64,000 bases of DNA, taken from contig NC_058148.1 of assembly GCF_011075055.1 (NCBI RefSeq), positions 1,755,322 to 1,819,321 on the forward strand. The letters run 5' to 3'. Under the pieces are notes generated by a model that saw only the letters and a list, made by a program, of their open reading frames with translations, searched no databases and was not told where the DNA came from. The stretch comes from Mangifera indica. Taxonomy: Eukaryota > Streptophyta > Magnoliopsida > Sapindales > Anacardiaceae. This document shows, one piece after another, positions 11,006 to 23,160 of this stretch. Within the stretch, counting starts at the first letter, position 1; every line of letters starts with the position of its first letter. A program made the position numbers and the translations under genes.

Positions 11006-11414
11006 AAAATATAATAATATATATACCATTTATTTACTTGTCTTCAATGTTAAATTTTTTAATTCTTCAAAAATATCTTTAGCAACCTAATTTTGTAATT
11101 TGAATTCAACTTTGACATAGTCATTCATACACATAATTGTCTCGACCATGTGTATAATAAAAGATAAATAGAAAAAAAAATAATTTTTTTAAAATAAGCA
11201 TTCTACTGTGTGGCAAAATTCTGCTACACAGCGTTGGCTTCTAGCCTTAAATTTAATTTTTTTTAATATATAGCTACAGTAACGGGCTAACCCTACCTAT
11301 GAGCCTACTACTTAGGCCTACGACCTAGCCAGCGATTATATCATGATAGACTTTTTCGTCAAGCTTCGAGGGTCTTAAGTTGGCCCGACCTATTTGACAC
11401 CTCTAATGACAACG

Positions 11415-12239
11415 TTTTGATGCTTGGATCGATGCATGAATCAAATCCAGTGGGTCATACCCATATGTAAAACATGTAATACCTGATTCAAGCTCATGTA
11501 AACACGTAACAGTATTTTAAAACACATATTTCTAAATCATGCAAATGCAATAACTAAGGACTATTACATAGAGTATAAGATGAGGCCAATTAACAGTGTA
11601 ATGGTGCATATTTGGGCTATATATCATAAATATTTAGACTTAAAGCTAAGTTGCATACTTTTAACCAAAAAAATTATGATATATGGCCTACTTATGTCCT
11701 TGTCTGATCATTGGACTATCGTAATACATGATCTTGTTTGAGACAAGAAAGTAAAGAATTTTTGGGATTATGTAGTAAATTACAACCTGCTAAAAAACAA
11801 TGCATTATAATGAATGTGAAAAAATCCACTATTTATTGCTATTACTAAATCAACGAAGTGCGAGAAACTTAAGTTATCTTAAACAATATAAAAACTTTAT
11901 CATAGATAAATGGCTCGAAGAATTGTACAGGATGATTAAATGAACCCAAAATGGTCTAATGATAGTAATGATGCATTTGTTATATCACATATTATAAATG
12001 TAAATTATGGAAATTCTAAGATTGGTAAGATTTAATAAAATTCTCATCCTGAATTAATATTGGTGCAATTGGGTTGAATTTTAAATTTCAAACATTTAAA
12101 CTATAGAAGATGATTGAGAACATAGTGAACTTTTGATTTTATGTTTTATATGAGATATTTTAAATTTTAATGTGGTGACAATTGATTTGTATATAATTGC
12201 ATTAGTTAATGTTATGTCTAATATGTCTTTGCAGTCTAA
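11415..12239. other. Unassigned AT-rich DNA, possible Copia-1 LTR/leader
   Basis: Lies between the hAT element and the first recognisable Copia-1 gag codons. By position it should hold the Copia-1 5' LTR and leader, but I could not match it to the DNA after the Copia-1 pol (28010-28402). I found no PBS and no gene. Confidence 0.3.
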
Positions 12240-13125
12240 TTAACCATAACATTGAATAATATAATAGCTGACTTGAATAAGGGCAAAAAATTGAATAGGG
12301 ATAACTATAATATATGACATCTAAAGATGCATTATGTCTTAGACGAGCAAGAGACCTTGGAGGTTGTAAATCAGGTTATGGAAGAGTAGTAGCTGACTGA
12401 GGGCCAAAACCCAAATAATGTATAACATAAATGTGATATGGATGCATATCACACATACAAAAAGATAGACTCCACTATGTATGGTATCTTAATCAGCTCC
12501 ATGAATGATGATTTGGTATATGAACACCAGTAACACCTAATTGCACACGTCATATGGATGGGTTTGAAAGAAACATTTTAAGGAACTTTTGTCTCTAAAC
12601 TGAGGCTGTTAACATCAAATTTGACACATATAAGAAGGTCTTTTAACAAATCGATGAAACAACATCTAAAAGACATGTCAAATATGATAATAGAGCTGAA
12701 GTCAACCATGCACAACCTGACAAATGAATAATAGGTTCAAGTGATAATACGATCTTTTCCTAATAGTTGGGAATGTACGAAGGTGAATATAACCTAAAAT
12801 GAGAATATAATAACTTTTGTAAATACAACTCATAAAATTGAGCTATAAGAAAAGCACTTTAAGGCAGTTGGACCAGTTGCTCATGCATACATTGTGGAGT
12901 TGAGTTTGAAGAAGTTTCATAACTTTAAATGTGAGTGGCATAAGTCTAAGAAGGGGAAGGAAATTGTACAAGGCCCTAAAAATAAAGAATAAACAATACC
13001 AATGAAAGAGAGGTAAACATGTTGGAAAGAGAGACAAAACCAAAATGACCTGTTATGATTATGGCATGAAAGGTCATTTCGCCTATAAGTGCACGAAGCC
13101 AAAAAAGGTATTATCTTACTCTACC
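12240..13125 (+). pseudogene. Copia-1 gag (decayed)
   Basis: Capsid/nucleocapsid precursor of a Ty1/copia retrotransposon. In the frame starting near 12255 one reads ADLNKGKKLNRDNYNI, a stop, then HLKMHYVLDEQETLE, typical of the gag start in this plant lineage. Further on come VIRSFPNSWE (12750-12780) and a Lys-rich stretch. The zinc knuckle is CYDYGMKGHFAYKC (about 13048-13090), in which the second Cys is replaced by Tyr. Several stops and frame changes interrupt it. It belongs with the blocks at 13126-14061, 16555-17401 and 26782-28010. Confidence 0.8.
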
Positions 13126-14061
13126 TTGAGTTATGAAACTTTTGTTTCAAGTACTATGCAATTAACAAATTCTCATCTTATGTGGATTATAAACTTGACA
13201 CCATAAACCATGTAGTTGATAATAGAGAAGTTTTTATGGAATTTCGTTGAATTTCAAAGGAAACAAGATGGATTTATGTATACAACAATATGAGTGTTAA
13301 AGTAAGAAGGATAGACACATGCAAATTAGTTTTACGAGACTTACCAAAAAAAATTAGTTTTGCAAGGTAGTCGAACCCTATACCTAAATGAAATCTTATA
13401 TGCTCTAGACAATCGATGAAATTTGGTCTCAATGCTTGTTCTACTTAAACTAGGATTTAATTTGAATTTCTTTGGAACTTTATTAAAATATATAATGATA
13501 GTGATTTCTATGGATTTGGTTTATTGTTGAATGGTTTTATAATGTTGGAAACTCTTTATTATGATAATAATAATATTAGTTTTTTATTATTTGCTATTTC
13601 TAATAATATGGATATAGATGTAAATACATGACATGTTAGATTAAGACATATTGGCCAAAATAAAATCAATAGATTAGTCTATAGAGGTTTATTAGAAACC
13701 TTTTACAAAACTTAAACTGCCAACATGTGACCATTATCTAGTTGAAAAAACTTTTAGAAAACCATTTGGCAAAGCTTAAAAAGCTGAACTTCTTGCAACT
13801 CATAAACTCGGACATTTGTGGTCCTATAAATATTAAGACTAGACATAGTGTCTCATAATTCATTATTTTTATAAATGATTATACTCGATTCAGTCATAAA
13901 TATTTGGTCTCTCATAAGTCATAAATAATAGACTGTTTTAAACACTATATAAATGAAGTTGAGAATCAATTAAACAAAAGAATAAAAGCTTTAAAAACTG
14001 ATCAAGGTTGTGAATATTTGTTTAGAAAGTTCAAGGAACTATGTAATAAAAAATAGTAAAG
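13126..14061 (+). pseudogene. Copia-1 protease to integrase core, first part (decayed)
   Basis: Continues Copia-1. The pre-integrase motif reads RLRHIGQNKINRLVYRGLLE (13640-13700). The integrase then gives GHLWSYKY-like remains, SHKS(*)INNRLF and KALKTDQGCEYLFRKFKEL (13985-14042), which keeps one catalytic Asp. The aspartic protease site is not recognisable. There are many stops. The frame breaks exactly at the solo Gypsy LTR and resumes at 16555. Confidence 0.8.
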
Positions 14062-16554
14062 TGTAACACCCCTTTTCAAGTACATGCCTTTACCCGAAAT
14101 ATGTACCTAAAAAGACTTGTTAATTTAAAACATTTCCCAGAATATTTGCAGTAATAAAATAAATGTATGGTATTTTAAATTAAATCTAGCCCACAATCTC
14201 AAAAGTGCATCAAATTAATCTCAATAAATAATCAATTTAAAACCATGTTTCTTTAATCCAAGATTAACAAAAGCAAGTGTGTAATGTTCCAAACTCAAAG
14301 TCAATGTATAACTAAATACAACTGAAATCTAGGCACAAATGACAAAAATGCCCTCACCCATGCATTGTTTCAAGCTGACCTGTTGGCTCTATTGCCACCT
14401 CATTGTTCAATGATCATACTTGCAAAATCACAAGGAAATATGGTGAGTGAAACACACTAAATAAATAGGTGCCTTTTACTCTTATGCACATAGTAGTAAT
14501 ACAATCACATAAGTCAAATTATTTCATAACCTAACTAGTTGTGGTACTTCAGATGTCACACTAGCATCCTAAATATCCTTCGTAATATTTTAACACCCTA
14601 TGCTCAAAACCTGAATGTCTTTGTCATCTCAAATAACTAATACCAAACGATGTATATTGGTGTTCTAAACACCTAATAAAAGCACTTGACATCCTATATG
14701 TCATCGATACAGTGTACCTTATACATATGTCAACTAGGCTTCAGGCTAAAGTCACACAAATGGCCATATAGATTAGCCTCAATGATTTTACAACCATACT
14801 ACAGATAACTCATGTCATAATCACATTACATGTAACTTGGTGATAAATTACACTACGCATAGCTTAGTGATGAGTTATACTGCACATAACTCAATAAGTT
14901 ATACTACACATAGCTTGGTGATGAGTCATACTGTGTATTGCTTGATGATCAATCATCTGTACATTGCTTGATGATGAGTCACATTGCATATAGCTTGATG
15001 AAAAGTCCATGCTGCATATAGCTTGGTAGTGAAGATAAAACAATACATCATTTTGATTTTCAACTCAAAATCGCTCCAGTCTGGGTCTGTGTCATCGTCC
15101 ACATAATCGAGCACACCCATAATGTTCCTATAGCATACTCATTTCATTAGGGCCTTCTCTTTAATTCATCTTGTATTCATCCTTCGTAGAGGTATAATAG
15201 TTACCATTGTCTTGTATAAACATTGCTAACATCTTAAATCCTCTTTTCTATTTTCCCCAATTATGCACAAGGGTACGTGTTTCATACATGTAGGTGTATG
15301 AATCCTATATATATGACCACACAACTAGTGAACATAACCATGCAATCTAGGGTCGCATACACAGTCATGTGTTTTAAAACATAAGGATATGTATCCATTC
15401 CAAAATTAACACACCTGTGGTTGAACTTAACATGAGGACTATTTTCCTAATTATATACGGTTATGTGTTGAGTAACACAAAGGCGTGTAGTGTGTCTTCT
15501 ACAGGTTATGAATTCATGTTTTATGTATTTTCTAGTATTCGTAATCACCATAAACTAACCCATAATACTACTAAAACACTCCTAAATATCCACCATATGC
15601 TTCTATTCACATTAATCACATATCAATCTTAAGGTATTAGTAATATAGCACCATAAGAGCAATTTATTTGACAATACGCCACCATATGGAATTTAATCCT
15701 AAGTGCCAAAGATAACTGATTATCAACTCATAACATTCGAATTTGTCACACCACTATCAAAGGACTTAATTGGGCATCAACCAACACAACATCGATAATC
15801 ATCCTGAATATGCTTTTAAAACATTATAACACAATCTAACCATGTAAAATTATCATTCAAGAATTACACACACACATATATAGAATCAATTTACTTCACT
15901 AATTTGTTATCATTAATCCTTCATACTTCAACATAATCATAGAATCTTTAATACATATGGATTTCATCAATTCATGATAAAACAATAAATCACGGAGCAA
16001 TTAACAAGAATAAGTGCCTACTTATCTTTCATCAGATATCCCTAGCAAATTTTTTCATGGCAAGATTGATCACCAAAAGTCTTTTTGTGACTCCTTGGCT
16101 CATAAAACCCTCAATTCTTTCTAAACTCATTGTTTTAGCTATGAAAATTATGCAAAATCATGTCAGCTAATGAGTCTAAAGTCTTTTTATTTTAACTACA
16201 ACGCATGATACACGGTCGTGTGCCTTGCCATACACAGGTGTTTATGCCATTACCCATTAATGACAATTTCCAAAATCACCATGAAATGAATCCTTATCCA
16301 ATATTAAAATGCATTGACCATATACACACGTGTACACCAATTTATACGAGTGTGTATGTCATCAACTTTAGCCAATTTTCATGTGTTACTTGGGAAAAGA
16401 CTATTTTTACCTTGCTAACACACACATAGGTGTGTGACCTTTCCATACAACCGTGCAACACAAATTTCATATACATATAATTAATTAAGCATAAGTAATC
16501 ACAAATGAAAGTCAAAAGATGAAAATAATCTTGAACATGCCTGTGTATACTACA
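14062..16554 (-). repeat. Solo Gypsy LTR (Gypsy-1 family)
   Basis: On the + strand it starts TGTAACACCCC and ends ATACTACA; the sense of the family is the - strand (TGTAGTATA ... GGGGTGTTACA). It aligns with the LTR at 28403-30828 at both ends and through blocks such as GGTGAGTGAAACACACT(A/C)AATAAATAGGTG (split by variants). At 2493 bases it has no internal region. The flanks TAAAG (14057-14061) and TAAGG (16555-16559) form a 5-base TSD with one change. Removing it rejoins the Copia-1 integrase. Confidence 0.85.
14795..15034 (+). repeat. 27-base minisatellite in the Gypsy LTR
   Basis: About eight to nine degenerate units of roughly 27 bases built on CATAGCTTGGTGATGAGT, e.g. starting near 14821, 14849, 14876, 14900, 14927, 14954, 14980 and 15007. 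The related LTR (29190-29290) has about three units. Confidence 0.85.
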
Positions 16555-17401
16555 TAAGGTAAAGAACAATTTCGAGAACTTCGCAACAAAATGTTGTAAT
16601 GGAAAAGAGAAATAGAACTTGTTAGAAATGGTTAGGTCAATGACGATGTTGAAAATATAATTTAAATCAACTGTGATCTTCTAGCTTAGTTGTATTTATC
16701 CATAACTTTTTCCATAAGTTTGGAAAACTAAGACCAAAAGGAAAGGAATTTATCTTTAAAAGATACCCTAAACACTCAAAATGGTACATGTTCACTGGGG
16801 AGGATTCTGATGAAAGAATAATTGAAATTGAAATTGAAATTAGAGATGTTACATTCATCGAAGATGTTTTTCCTAATAGAGGTGATATTAATAACAGTTT
16901 TTATCTATATGAGATGGAAGAAGAATGAGGGAATAGGTACATCTTAACAACCATTAATTATGTCTCAAGAGATAGTACTTTTGCCTGTTCTAGATAATAG
17001 GAGAAATGAGAAACTGCCTAATCAATCTCAACTAAGTAGGAGCAATGAGATTGAGTTATAACCTATTTCAGATAGTAGAAGTGATAATTTTCAATTGCAT
17101 AAGAATAGTTGTCCAAAGGTACCTAAGGGACATTTTAAAATTGAAAATGAGGTTTTCAGTACAATTATTCAAGATGATAAATAACCTAAAACAATAAAAG
17201 AAGTTCTCTCATCCTTTGATAAGGAAAAATGGCAAGAAACATTGGAAGAATAAATGAAATCCATAGTTTGGAGTTTGGTTGACTTACTATCTTGTCGAAA
17301 ATCCATTAGAAATAAGTGGATGCTTAAAATCAAATGCAATGTGGATGGCTAAATAGATAGATACAAAACTCATCTTGTGGCTAAAAGCTATACCTAACAA
17401 G
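16555..17401 (+). pseudogene. Copia-1 integrase C-terminal part to RT start (decayed)
   Basis: Resumes Copia-1 after the LTR. RTSQQNVVMEKRNRT (16576-16620) is the catalytic-Glu region of the integrase. KHSKWYMFTGEDSDERIIEI and RDVTFIEDVFPNRGDI (16775-16890) are the integrase C-terminal extension. KSIRNKWMLKIKCNVDG and HLVAKSYT (17300-17395) start the reverse transcriptase. The interruption at 17401 is the Copia-2 insertion; the RT resumes at 26787. Confidence 0.85.
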
Positions 17402-19206
17402 TGTAAGGTTTTCAAGGCACTAATAACTAGTAGCACAATGAAATATATAATTTAAAAATCAAATAATCCTAAAAACCCTAGTTAGGATACCTGTCTTAAA
17501 TATAAAATTCATGAAACCTGTAAAAACACACATAAGGTGTTTTAGATTTATACTTGCATTGATGACTCTTCCAAACTTCACATGGTTTAAGACAATACGC
17601 TATCCAACCACACGAGGTGGCACTTTGGTATCCACTTAGAGCACGAATATGAAAAGAAAATCTAGATGAAAAGGCTACTAGGGCTCTTGATTAGACTCAT
17701 AGTATTCATGGGAAGTAAAGAAATAAAAAGAATGACAACTAGGTTTTCACTCTATGTGTGTGTTATGTATTTTACATAAGAAAGCATGTCTTATATATAT
17801 ATGTACAAGTGTTTGAGCATGGTTGGAATTCCAAGCATACATGACACCCTCAACACATACATGGGCTATTGACATACAAACATGCATAACCAACATTCAT
17901 CACATCATTTTTACAACTAATATTACATGTCTGTGCAGACCGACATGGCCTAAAAACTTGTGTAGTTGACACCATATATTTATGCCAGCTAATATGTGTT
18001 TTTATTCATGGTGTCGATTAGCATCATGCATTTGCATGGTTAACACCTCTCCGACCAAGTGCACGACTGGCATATTAAGTGCATGGTGCATTTGGTCAAG
18101 GCTTAGTCAAACCAAGTCCTCTTAACCCCATTGGGCAAATCCAGTTTATTCACGATCTTTCTTTCAACCTTAAACACTAGAATTATCAGCAAAGAATCCA
18201 TACCTTTGAGTTCAATTCAACTTCTTTATCTGTATGACCCATAAACTCTCAATCGAGTCGATAGTGTCTAGATTCAGGTTGAATCCAAACATAGAATGAC
18301 CTGTAGCAAAGCATCATGACTATCCGAATGACAAAGTGTCAACAAATATCTCTTAAGCTTTTTCAACATCACAGTTTATGTACAACTCACTTTTTTTCAT
18401 CAACTAATATCTCTTAAGGTTAAGACATAAAAATGTGTCTATCTTAGTGGTTAATGGAGTATGAACGGATACACATCAATGACTAACACGGATTAGGCTA
18501 TAATCTTATCCCACTATAACTACAGATTCAAGTAGTCATGGATATCATTTAGTATTCTTATATAAGATATCTTCTGTTATGCTTAAGAGTGACGAATCCT
18601 TTATCAATCCACCTTAACCCCTATGTATTTCACAATATGGCTGATTACTACCTTTATAGTTACCTCAATCACAATGACACGTTGAATAACATCAAACCAT
18701 ATCGATCTTTACATGAGACAGTCTAATAGCCTCAAGTCAAAGGATCATATGTATCTACAGTGTTCAAATGATTTATTCCATAAACACTAGAAAGATAATC
18801 CATATAGATATCCTTTGGTTAGGTTAATTTGGTGAACACGTCTACAATATGTATCTATGTATTACACCAAGTTGTGTACAACAACTTTAACACGTGAGAA
18901 CTGTTGCCACCTTTGGTAGGGTCACTCAAAACTATGATAATCCCATATCATTGCACATGCCTTATTCATTGTACTGTCGAGATTATGAATGTTTCTATAA
19001 TTACCACTTAATATGTACATAGGTTCTTACAATCAATCATCTGCTCCCCTTATCACAATTCTACCATTCTAAGAGTATGTTCTTCGTACGATCATATAAA
19101 CAAACACATATGAATTGAATAATAGTAAATCATTTTATTAATGATTAATATAAAATCACATCCATAACTGTAAAATGTAGTTGGCTTTAGGATACTTACC
19201 CTAACA
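17402..19206 (-). repeat. Copia-2 3' LTR
   Basis: 1805 bases. On the - strand it begins TGTTAGGGTAAG and ends AAAACCTTACA. It matches 25020-26781 end to end. Confidence 0.93.
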
Positions 19207-19222
19207 ATCTTCCACTTGCACA
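19207..19222 (-). other. Copia-2 polypurine tract
   Basis: On the - strand GCAAGTGGAAGAT lies directly before the 3' LTR, the expected place and composition for the plus-strand primer. Confidence 0.75.
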
Positions 19223-19280
19223 ATAGCCAATTATTCATATTTCTAATATCAAATTCAACTATATGTTTATCATGCTTTTG

Positions 19281-19841
19281 CTATGAAAAAGGCTTTGTCC
19301 GTGAGTCAGCCGAATAATCTTTTGTATCAATCCTTATTATCTGTATGTCACCTTGTTGAATAATCTCATGGATTAGGTGATATTGTCTAAGTATATGTTT
19401 AGACCTTTGATAAGAACACAACTCATTTGTCTGAGCAATCACTTTATTGTTTTTGCAATAGAGCTTAATTGGCTCAGTGATACTTGAAACCACTCTAAGT
19501 TTAGTTACAAACTTTTTAATCCATACAACCTCTTTTGCCACTTTTGAGAGGGTAATGTACTTGGACTTTATTGTAAAATTAATCATTGTACTTTGCTTAA
19601 AGCTTTTTCGATAAACTACACCACTATTCAAGCTAAACACTTGATTAGTTTGGAAAATAACATCATTGTAGTCTCTAATAGTGAGTTCAAATTCCTCTTT
19701 ATAAACCAAAAACGCATCTTTAGTCCTTCTCAAGTACTTTAGGATGTTCTTAACAGTTATCCAGTGTTTTTCACCTGGAATATATTGATATTTGCTACAA
19801 ACACTTAATGTGTATGGGACATCAATCCTTGTACATAGCAT
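19281..19841 (-). pseudogene. Copia-2 RNase H domain (186 open codons)
   Basis: The longest open piece of Copia-2. It begins MLCTRIDVPYTLSV, followed by EKHWITVKNILKYLRRTKDA (end of RT/connection). Then come the RNase H remnants SFKQSTMINFTIKSKYITLS, KEVVWIKKFV, a degenerate YCKNNKVIAQTN and SKHILRQYHLIHEIIQQGDI. It ends with DYSADSRTKPFS, close to the polyprotein terminus. It is preceded by frame breaks, so it is not expressed as an intact polyprotein. Confidence 0.85.
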
Positions 19842-20870
19842 GACACATATGTTGATCCTATGACTGAGTCATATAGGATCCTACTCATCTTATCTCTCTT
19901 AGATTATATACTCAGACACATATTTTTGAAAGATATATACCATGGGATATGGTTAAAAATCCTTTCTTAAATTATTCCATATAGAATCTAATTAATACCT
20001 TGTGTATATACGTGTTGTGACTTAGGTCCAATAGTTTACGCTCTCTATCTCGATAAATTTTATTCCCAAGAATATAAGTTATCTCTCCTAAGTCTTTCAT
20101 AGAGAAACACTTAGATAACCAAACTATTATTGATAGCAAGTTCAATATGTCATTTCTAATAATAAAGATTTTTAACATAAAATACCAAACTATTATTGGT
20201 ATTTTTGGTATTAACATAAAATACCAAAAATGTGATCACACTCCTACTAACCTTTTTATACACATATAGTTCATCTTTGTCTTTAATGAGTCCAAACTCT
20301 CAAATGACTTCATTAAAATGAATATTATAGCTCCTCAAAGCCTACTTAAGTCCATAAATAGACTTTTATAACTTGCATACTTAACTGCCTGTCTAGCAAG
20401 AACGAAACCATTGGGTTGCACCATATAGATGTCTTTTACAAGATTACTATATAAGAAAACAATCTTGACATCTATTTAAAAGATTTTATAGTTATAGTAC
20501 GTAGCTATAACAAACATAATCCTAATAAATGGAAAAAATGTTTCATTTTAGTTAATACGATATTTCTGAGTGAAACTTTTGGCAACCAATCATGCTTTAT
20601 ATGTATGCATGTTACCTTCTATGTCAGTTTTCTTTTTGAAATCCCATTTGCACTCTATGGGTTTTACCTCTTTAGGTGCATCCACTAGAGTCTATATTTG
20701 GTTCTGGTATATGTAGTCTATTTTGAATTTCATAGCATCTAACCATTTGTTAGAATTTGGACTCGAAATAACCTTGTCATAGGTCTTAGGTTCATTATCA
20801 TTGATGACTAGTATATCATCATGTTGAGTTAAGAGAAAACCAAATCCCTGTTGCTCATGACGTACTCGTG
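19842..20870 (-). pseudogene. Copia-2 reverse transcriptase (decayed)
   Basis: Fragments in several frames. They include SNKWLDAMKFKIDYIYQNQI (20692-20760), KDIYMVQPNGFVLARQ (about 20400-20440), and SKCFSMKDLGEITYILGNKIYRDRERKLLDLSHNTYI (20010-20110, in pieces). The catalytic YVDD box is replaced by a YFMLK-like sequence near 20180. A local duplication of TAACATAAAATACCAAA (20175 and 20212) disrupts the same region. Confidence 0.8.
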
Positions 20871-21900
20871 TAGACATATGTAGCTCTTATATGTATTGAG
20901 GTTGTTCCACTTGAGGTGGAGGAACTTCTTCACCATGATCAACCATCTGTGATAACACATCATCTTGTCTAACATCCATGGTATTTCGTAGGTTAAAAAC
21001 TTCATTGAGTTCCACCTTCCTCCTATGGGTTCTTTTAAGAATAAATTCCTTCTCAAGTAACACACTGATAAAAGTAATAAAGACTTTTTACTCCTCTTAG
21101 TGGTAGAAGTAGTATCCCTTAGTAACTTTCGAGTATCTTATAAAGATACATTTTTCAGATATAATGCTCAGTTTGTTTAAAGTCAATTTCTTAACATACA
21201 CTTCACAGTCCTAAATCTTTAAATAATCTAGATTGGGCTTTCGCCTAGTCCATAACTCGTATGGAGTTTTATCCATAGATTTAGATAGGACACGATTCAA
21301 TGTATAGGTAGTAGTTTCTAGGGTATGACTCTAGAAAGTTATGGGTAGATCAATAAAACTAATCATAGACTTGACCATTTCTGTTCATATTTATTTCTCT
21401 GCTCAAATATATCATTATGCTGTGGTGTACCAGGAGGAATAAGTTAAAATACTATCCTATTTTCTTTCAAGTATTATTTAAATTTAATACTTAGGTATTC
21501 ACTTCCTCAATCATTTCAAAGGACTTTAATTTCTTTCCCAAGCTACTTTTCTACTTCATTCTTGAATACTTTTAATTTATCAAAGTATTCAAACTTGTGT
21601 TTCATAAAAAACATATAGCTATATCTACTGAAGTCATCAGTAAATGTGACAAAGTAGACTTCCCCATATTTGTTATGCACTATCATGGGGCTACACACAT
21701 TGTTGTGAATAATCCCTAACAGTTTAGTTGCCCTTTCACTGTGTCTAGTGAAGGGTGCTTTGGCCATCTTTCCCAATAAGCATAATTCGTATTCATCATA
21801 TGACTAGAAGTCAAATGATTACAAGATCCTTTGTTCAAGAAGTCTAGATATACATTTCGGTCCTATATGGTCTAGCCTTTAATTCACTGATATGTGGTAT
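20871..21900 (-). pseudogene. Copia-2 integrase (decayed)
   Basis: The open piece 21776-21543 reads GKMAKAPFTRHSERATKLLG, then YFVTFTDDFSRYSYMFFMKH, the core start with its first catalytic Asp pair region, and ends KNEVEK. Downstream pieces (21065-20829) match the C-terminal extension, with EKEFILKRTHRRKVELNE. Stops lie between them. Confidence 0.85.
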
Positions 21901-22299
21901 TCAAATCATTTGATTTTAATTGTTTATTATTTTGTACATTAAGAATTTCGTTATCTAGTTTTTAAAATATATAAACTATTATGTAATTTAGTTATTCTAT
22001 AGAGAATATTATTTAAGTTGATGGTTATAATACCACTAATAATAAAAAATAAATATCCCTTTTTATCTAAAATAGACATAGAAAATAAGTTCCTAAAAAC
22101 AAAAGGAATATAATAACAATTTCTTAATTCTAAAACTAGCCTAGTAGATAACCTAAGATAATAAATTCCTACGGCTAATGCAACAATGTGCGTTCCATTT
22201 CCAACACTTAGGTAAACCTCTCATTTGGCAAGCAATTCACCTTGTAGTAATCTACTTTGTCATAGTCCTTGCATATCAAAATAAATATGATAACCACAT

Positions 22300-23160
22300 T
22301 CTATGTCTATAACCCTGGATGAACAAGGAGTTTAGTTTATCTCAATGACAAGGCTTCAATTACCTTCTTTTTCTTGTTCTCTAGAAAGACCTTGCAAACT
22401 CTCCTCCAGTGACCTGCCTTGCCACAATAAAAGTAAACAACTTTTCTCTTCCCCATACCACCTGTAGGTTGAATTACAATATCAGGTTGCTTTTTTATTT
22501 TGGGCTTGACTTTAGCCTTGTTTTTGTCATTGGTCTTGACTTTTGATGCTTGGGCCTTAACCACAAGCATGTTAGTTAAAGTTACCCTTCATATCTCTTG
22601 TTCAGCAATCCTAAACATATATAACAACTTCTTAAGGGTTTTCTCCTTTTTGTTTAGGTTAATATTCATAATGAAATTAGTCCACGATTTAATGAGGGAT
22701 TTCAGCACTAGGTCGGTGGCAAGCTTGATGAAGCCCAAACTTATCAACTACTTAATACAACCAATCATTTTGACCATATGAGGCCAACTTGTTCTCTCTC
22801 AAAAAGTTTGCAATCAAACAACATACTTCACACTTTATATTGTTCAGCCTTTTCACGAGTGCCATATAACTCTCAAAGGGGTACAAGTATGGATTTCTTA
22901 TCTATTTCCTCATATTGCTTTTTAAGCTTAGGTGGTATGGAAGTTAGTATGAGACACTGAACTTCTATGGAGTCATCAAAATACTTATTAAAAACATCCT
23001 TTTTCTCTTGGGTGGCATTGGGACTAAGCTTAAGGGGTAAACCCATCAAGAGTATACAACCTCTTCTTCTGATGCAAAATAATCTGAAGATTTCTATACT
23101 AATCAGTGAAGTTGCTTCTAGTAAGCCTATTTTCTTTTTTGAGAATTGATCGATAAGTTG
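22300..23160 (-). pseudogene. Copia-2 gag (decayed)
   Basis: A Lys-rich nucleocapsid with the zinc knuckle YFYCGKAGHWRRVC (about 22438-22395), whose first Cys is now Tyr. It is followed by KVFLENKKKKVIEA. Upstream codons to about 23160 match the capsid part of Copia-3 (35100-35870), but with stops. Confidence 0.8.

Larger units (their letters stand above)
8479..11405. mobile_element. Non-autonomous hAT-type transposon carrying nested insertions
   Basis: The left end TTGAGGTGGAAATAGG and the inverted right end TAGAGGTGTCAAATAGG pair as degenerate terminal inverted repeats, of the AGGTGTCAAATAGG-GGGCC kind common in plant hAT elements. The flanks are GTGACAAC (8471-8478) and ATGACAAC (11406-11413). 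This is an 8-base TSD with one change, the length expected for hAT. Without its nested insert the element is only about 0.7 kb, and no transposase is visible. Confidence 0.7.

Noticed and set aside
8479..11405. A complete hAT or Mutator transposase inside the DNA transposons
   Set aside because: No open frame above about 66 codons and no DDE or zinc-finger motif; the interior is a Copia LTR.
14795..15034. CRISPR-like array of 27-base repeats
   Set aside because: Units are contiguous without spacers and lie in a Gypsy LTR of a plant genome; it is a minisatellite.
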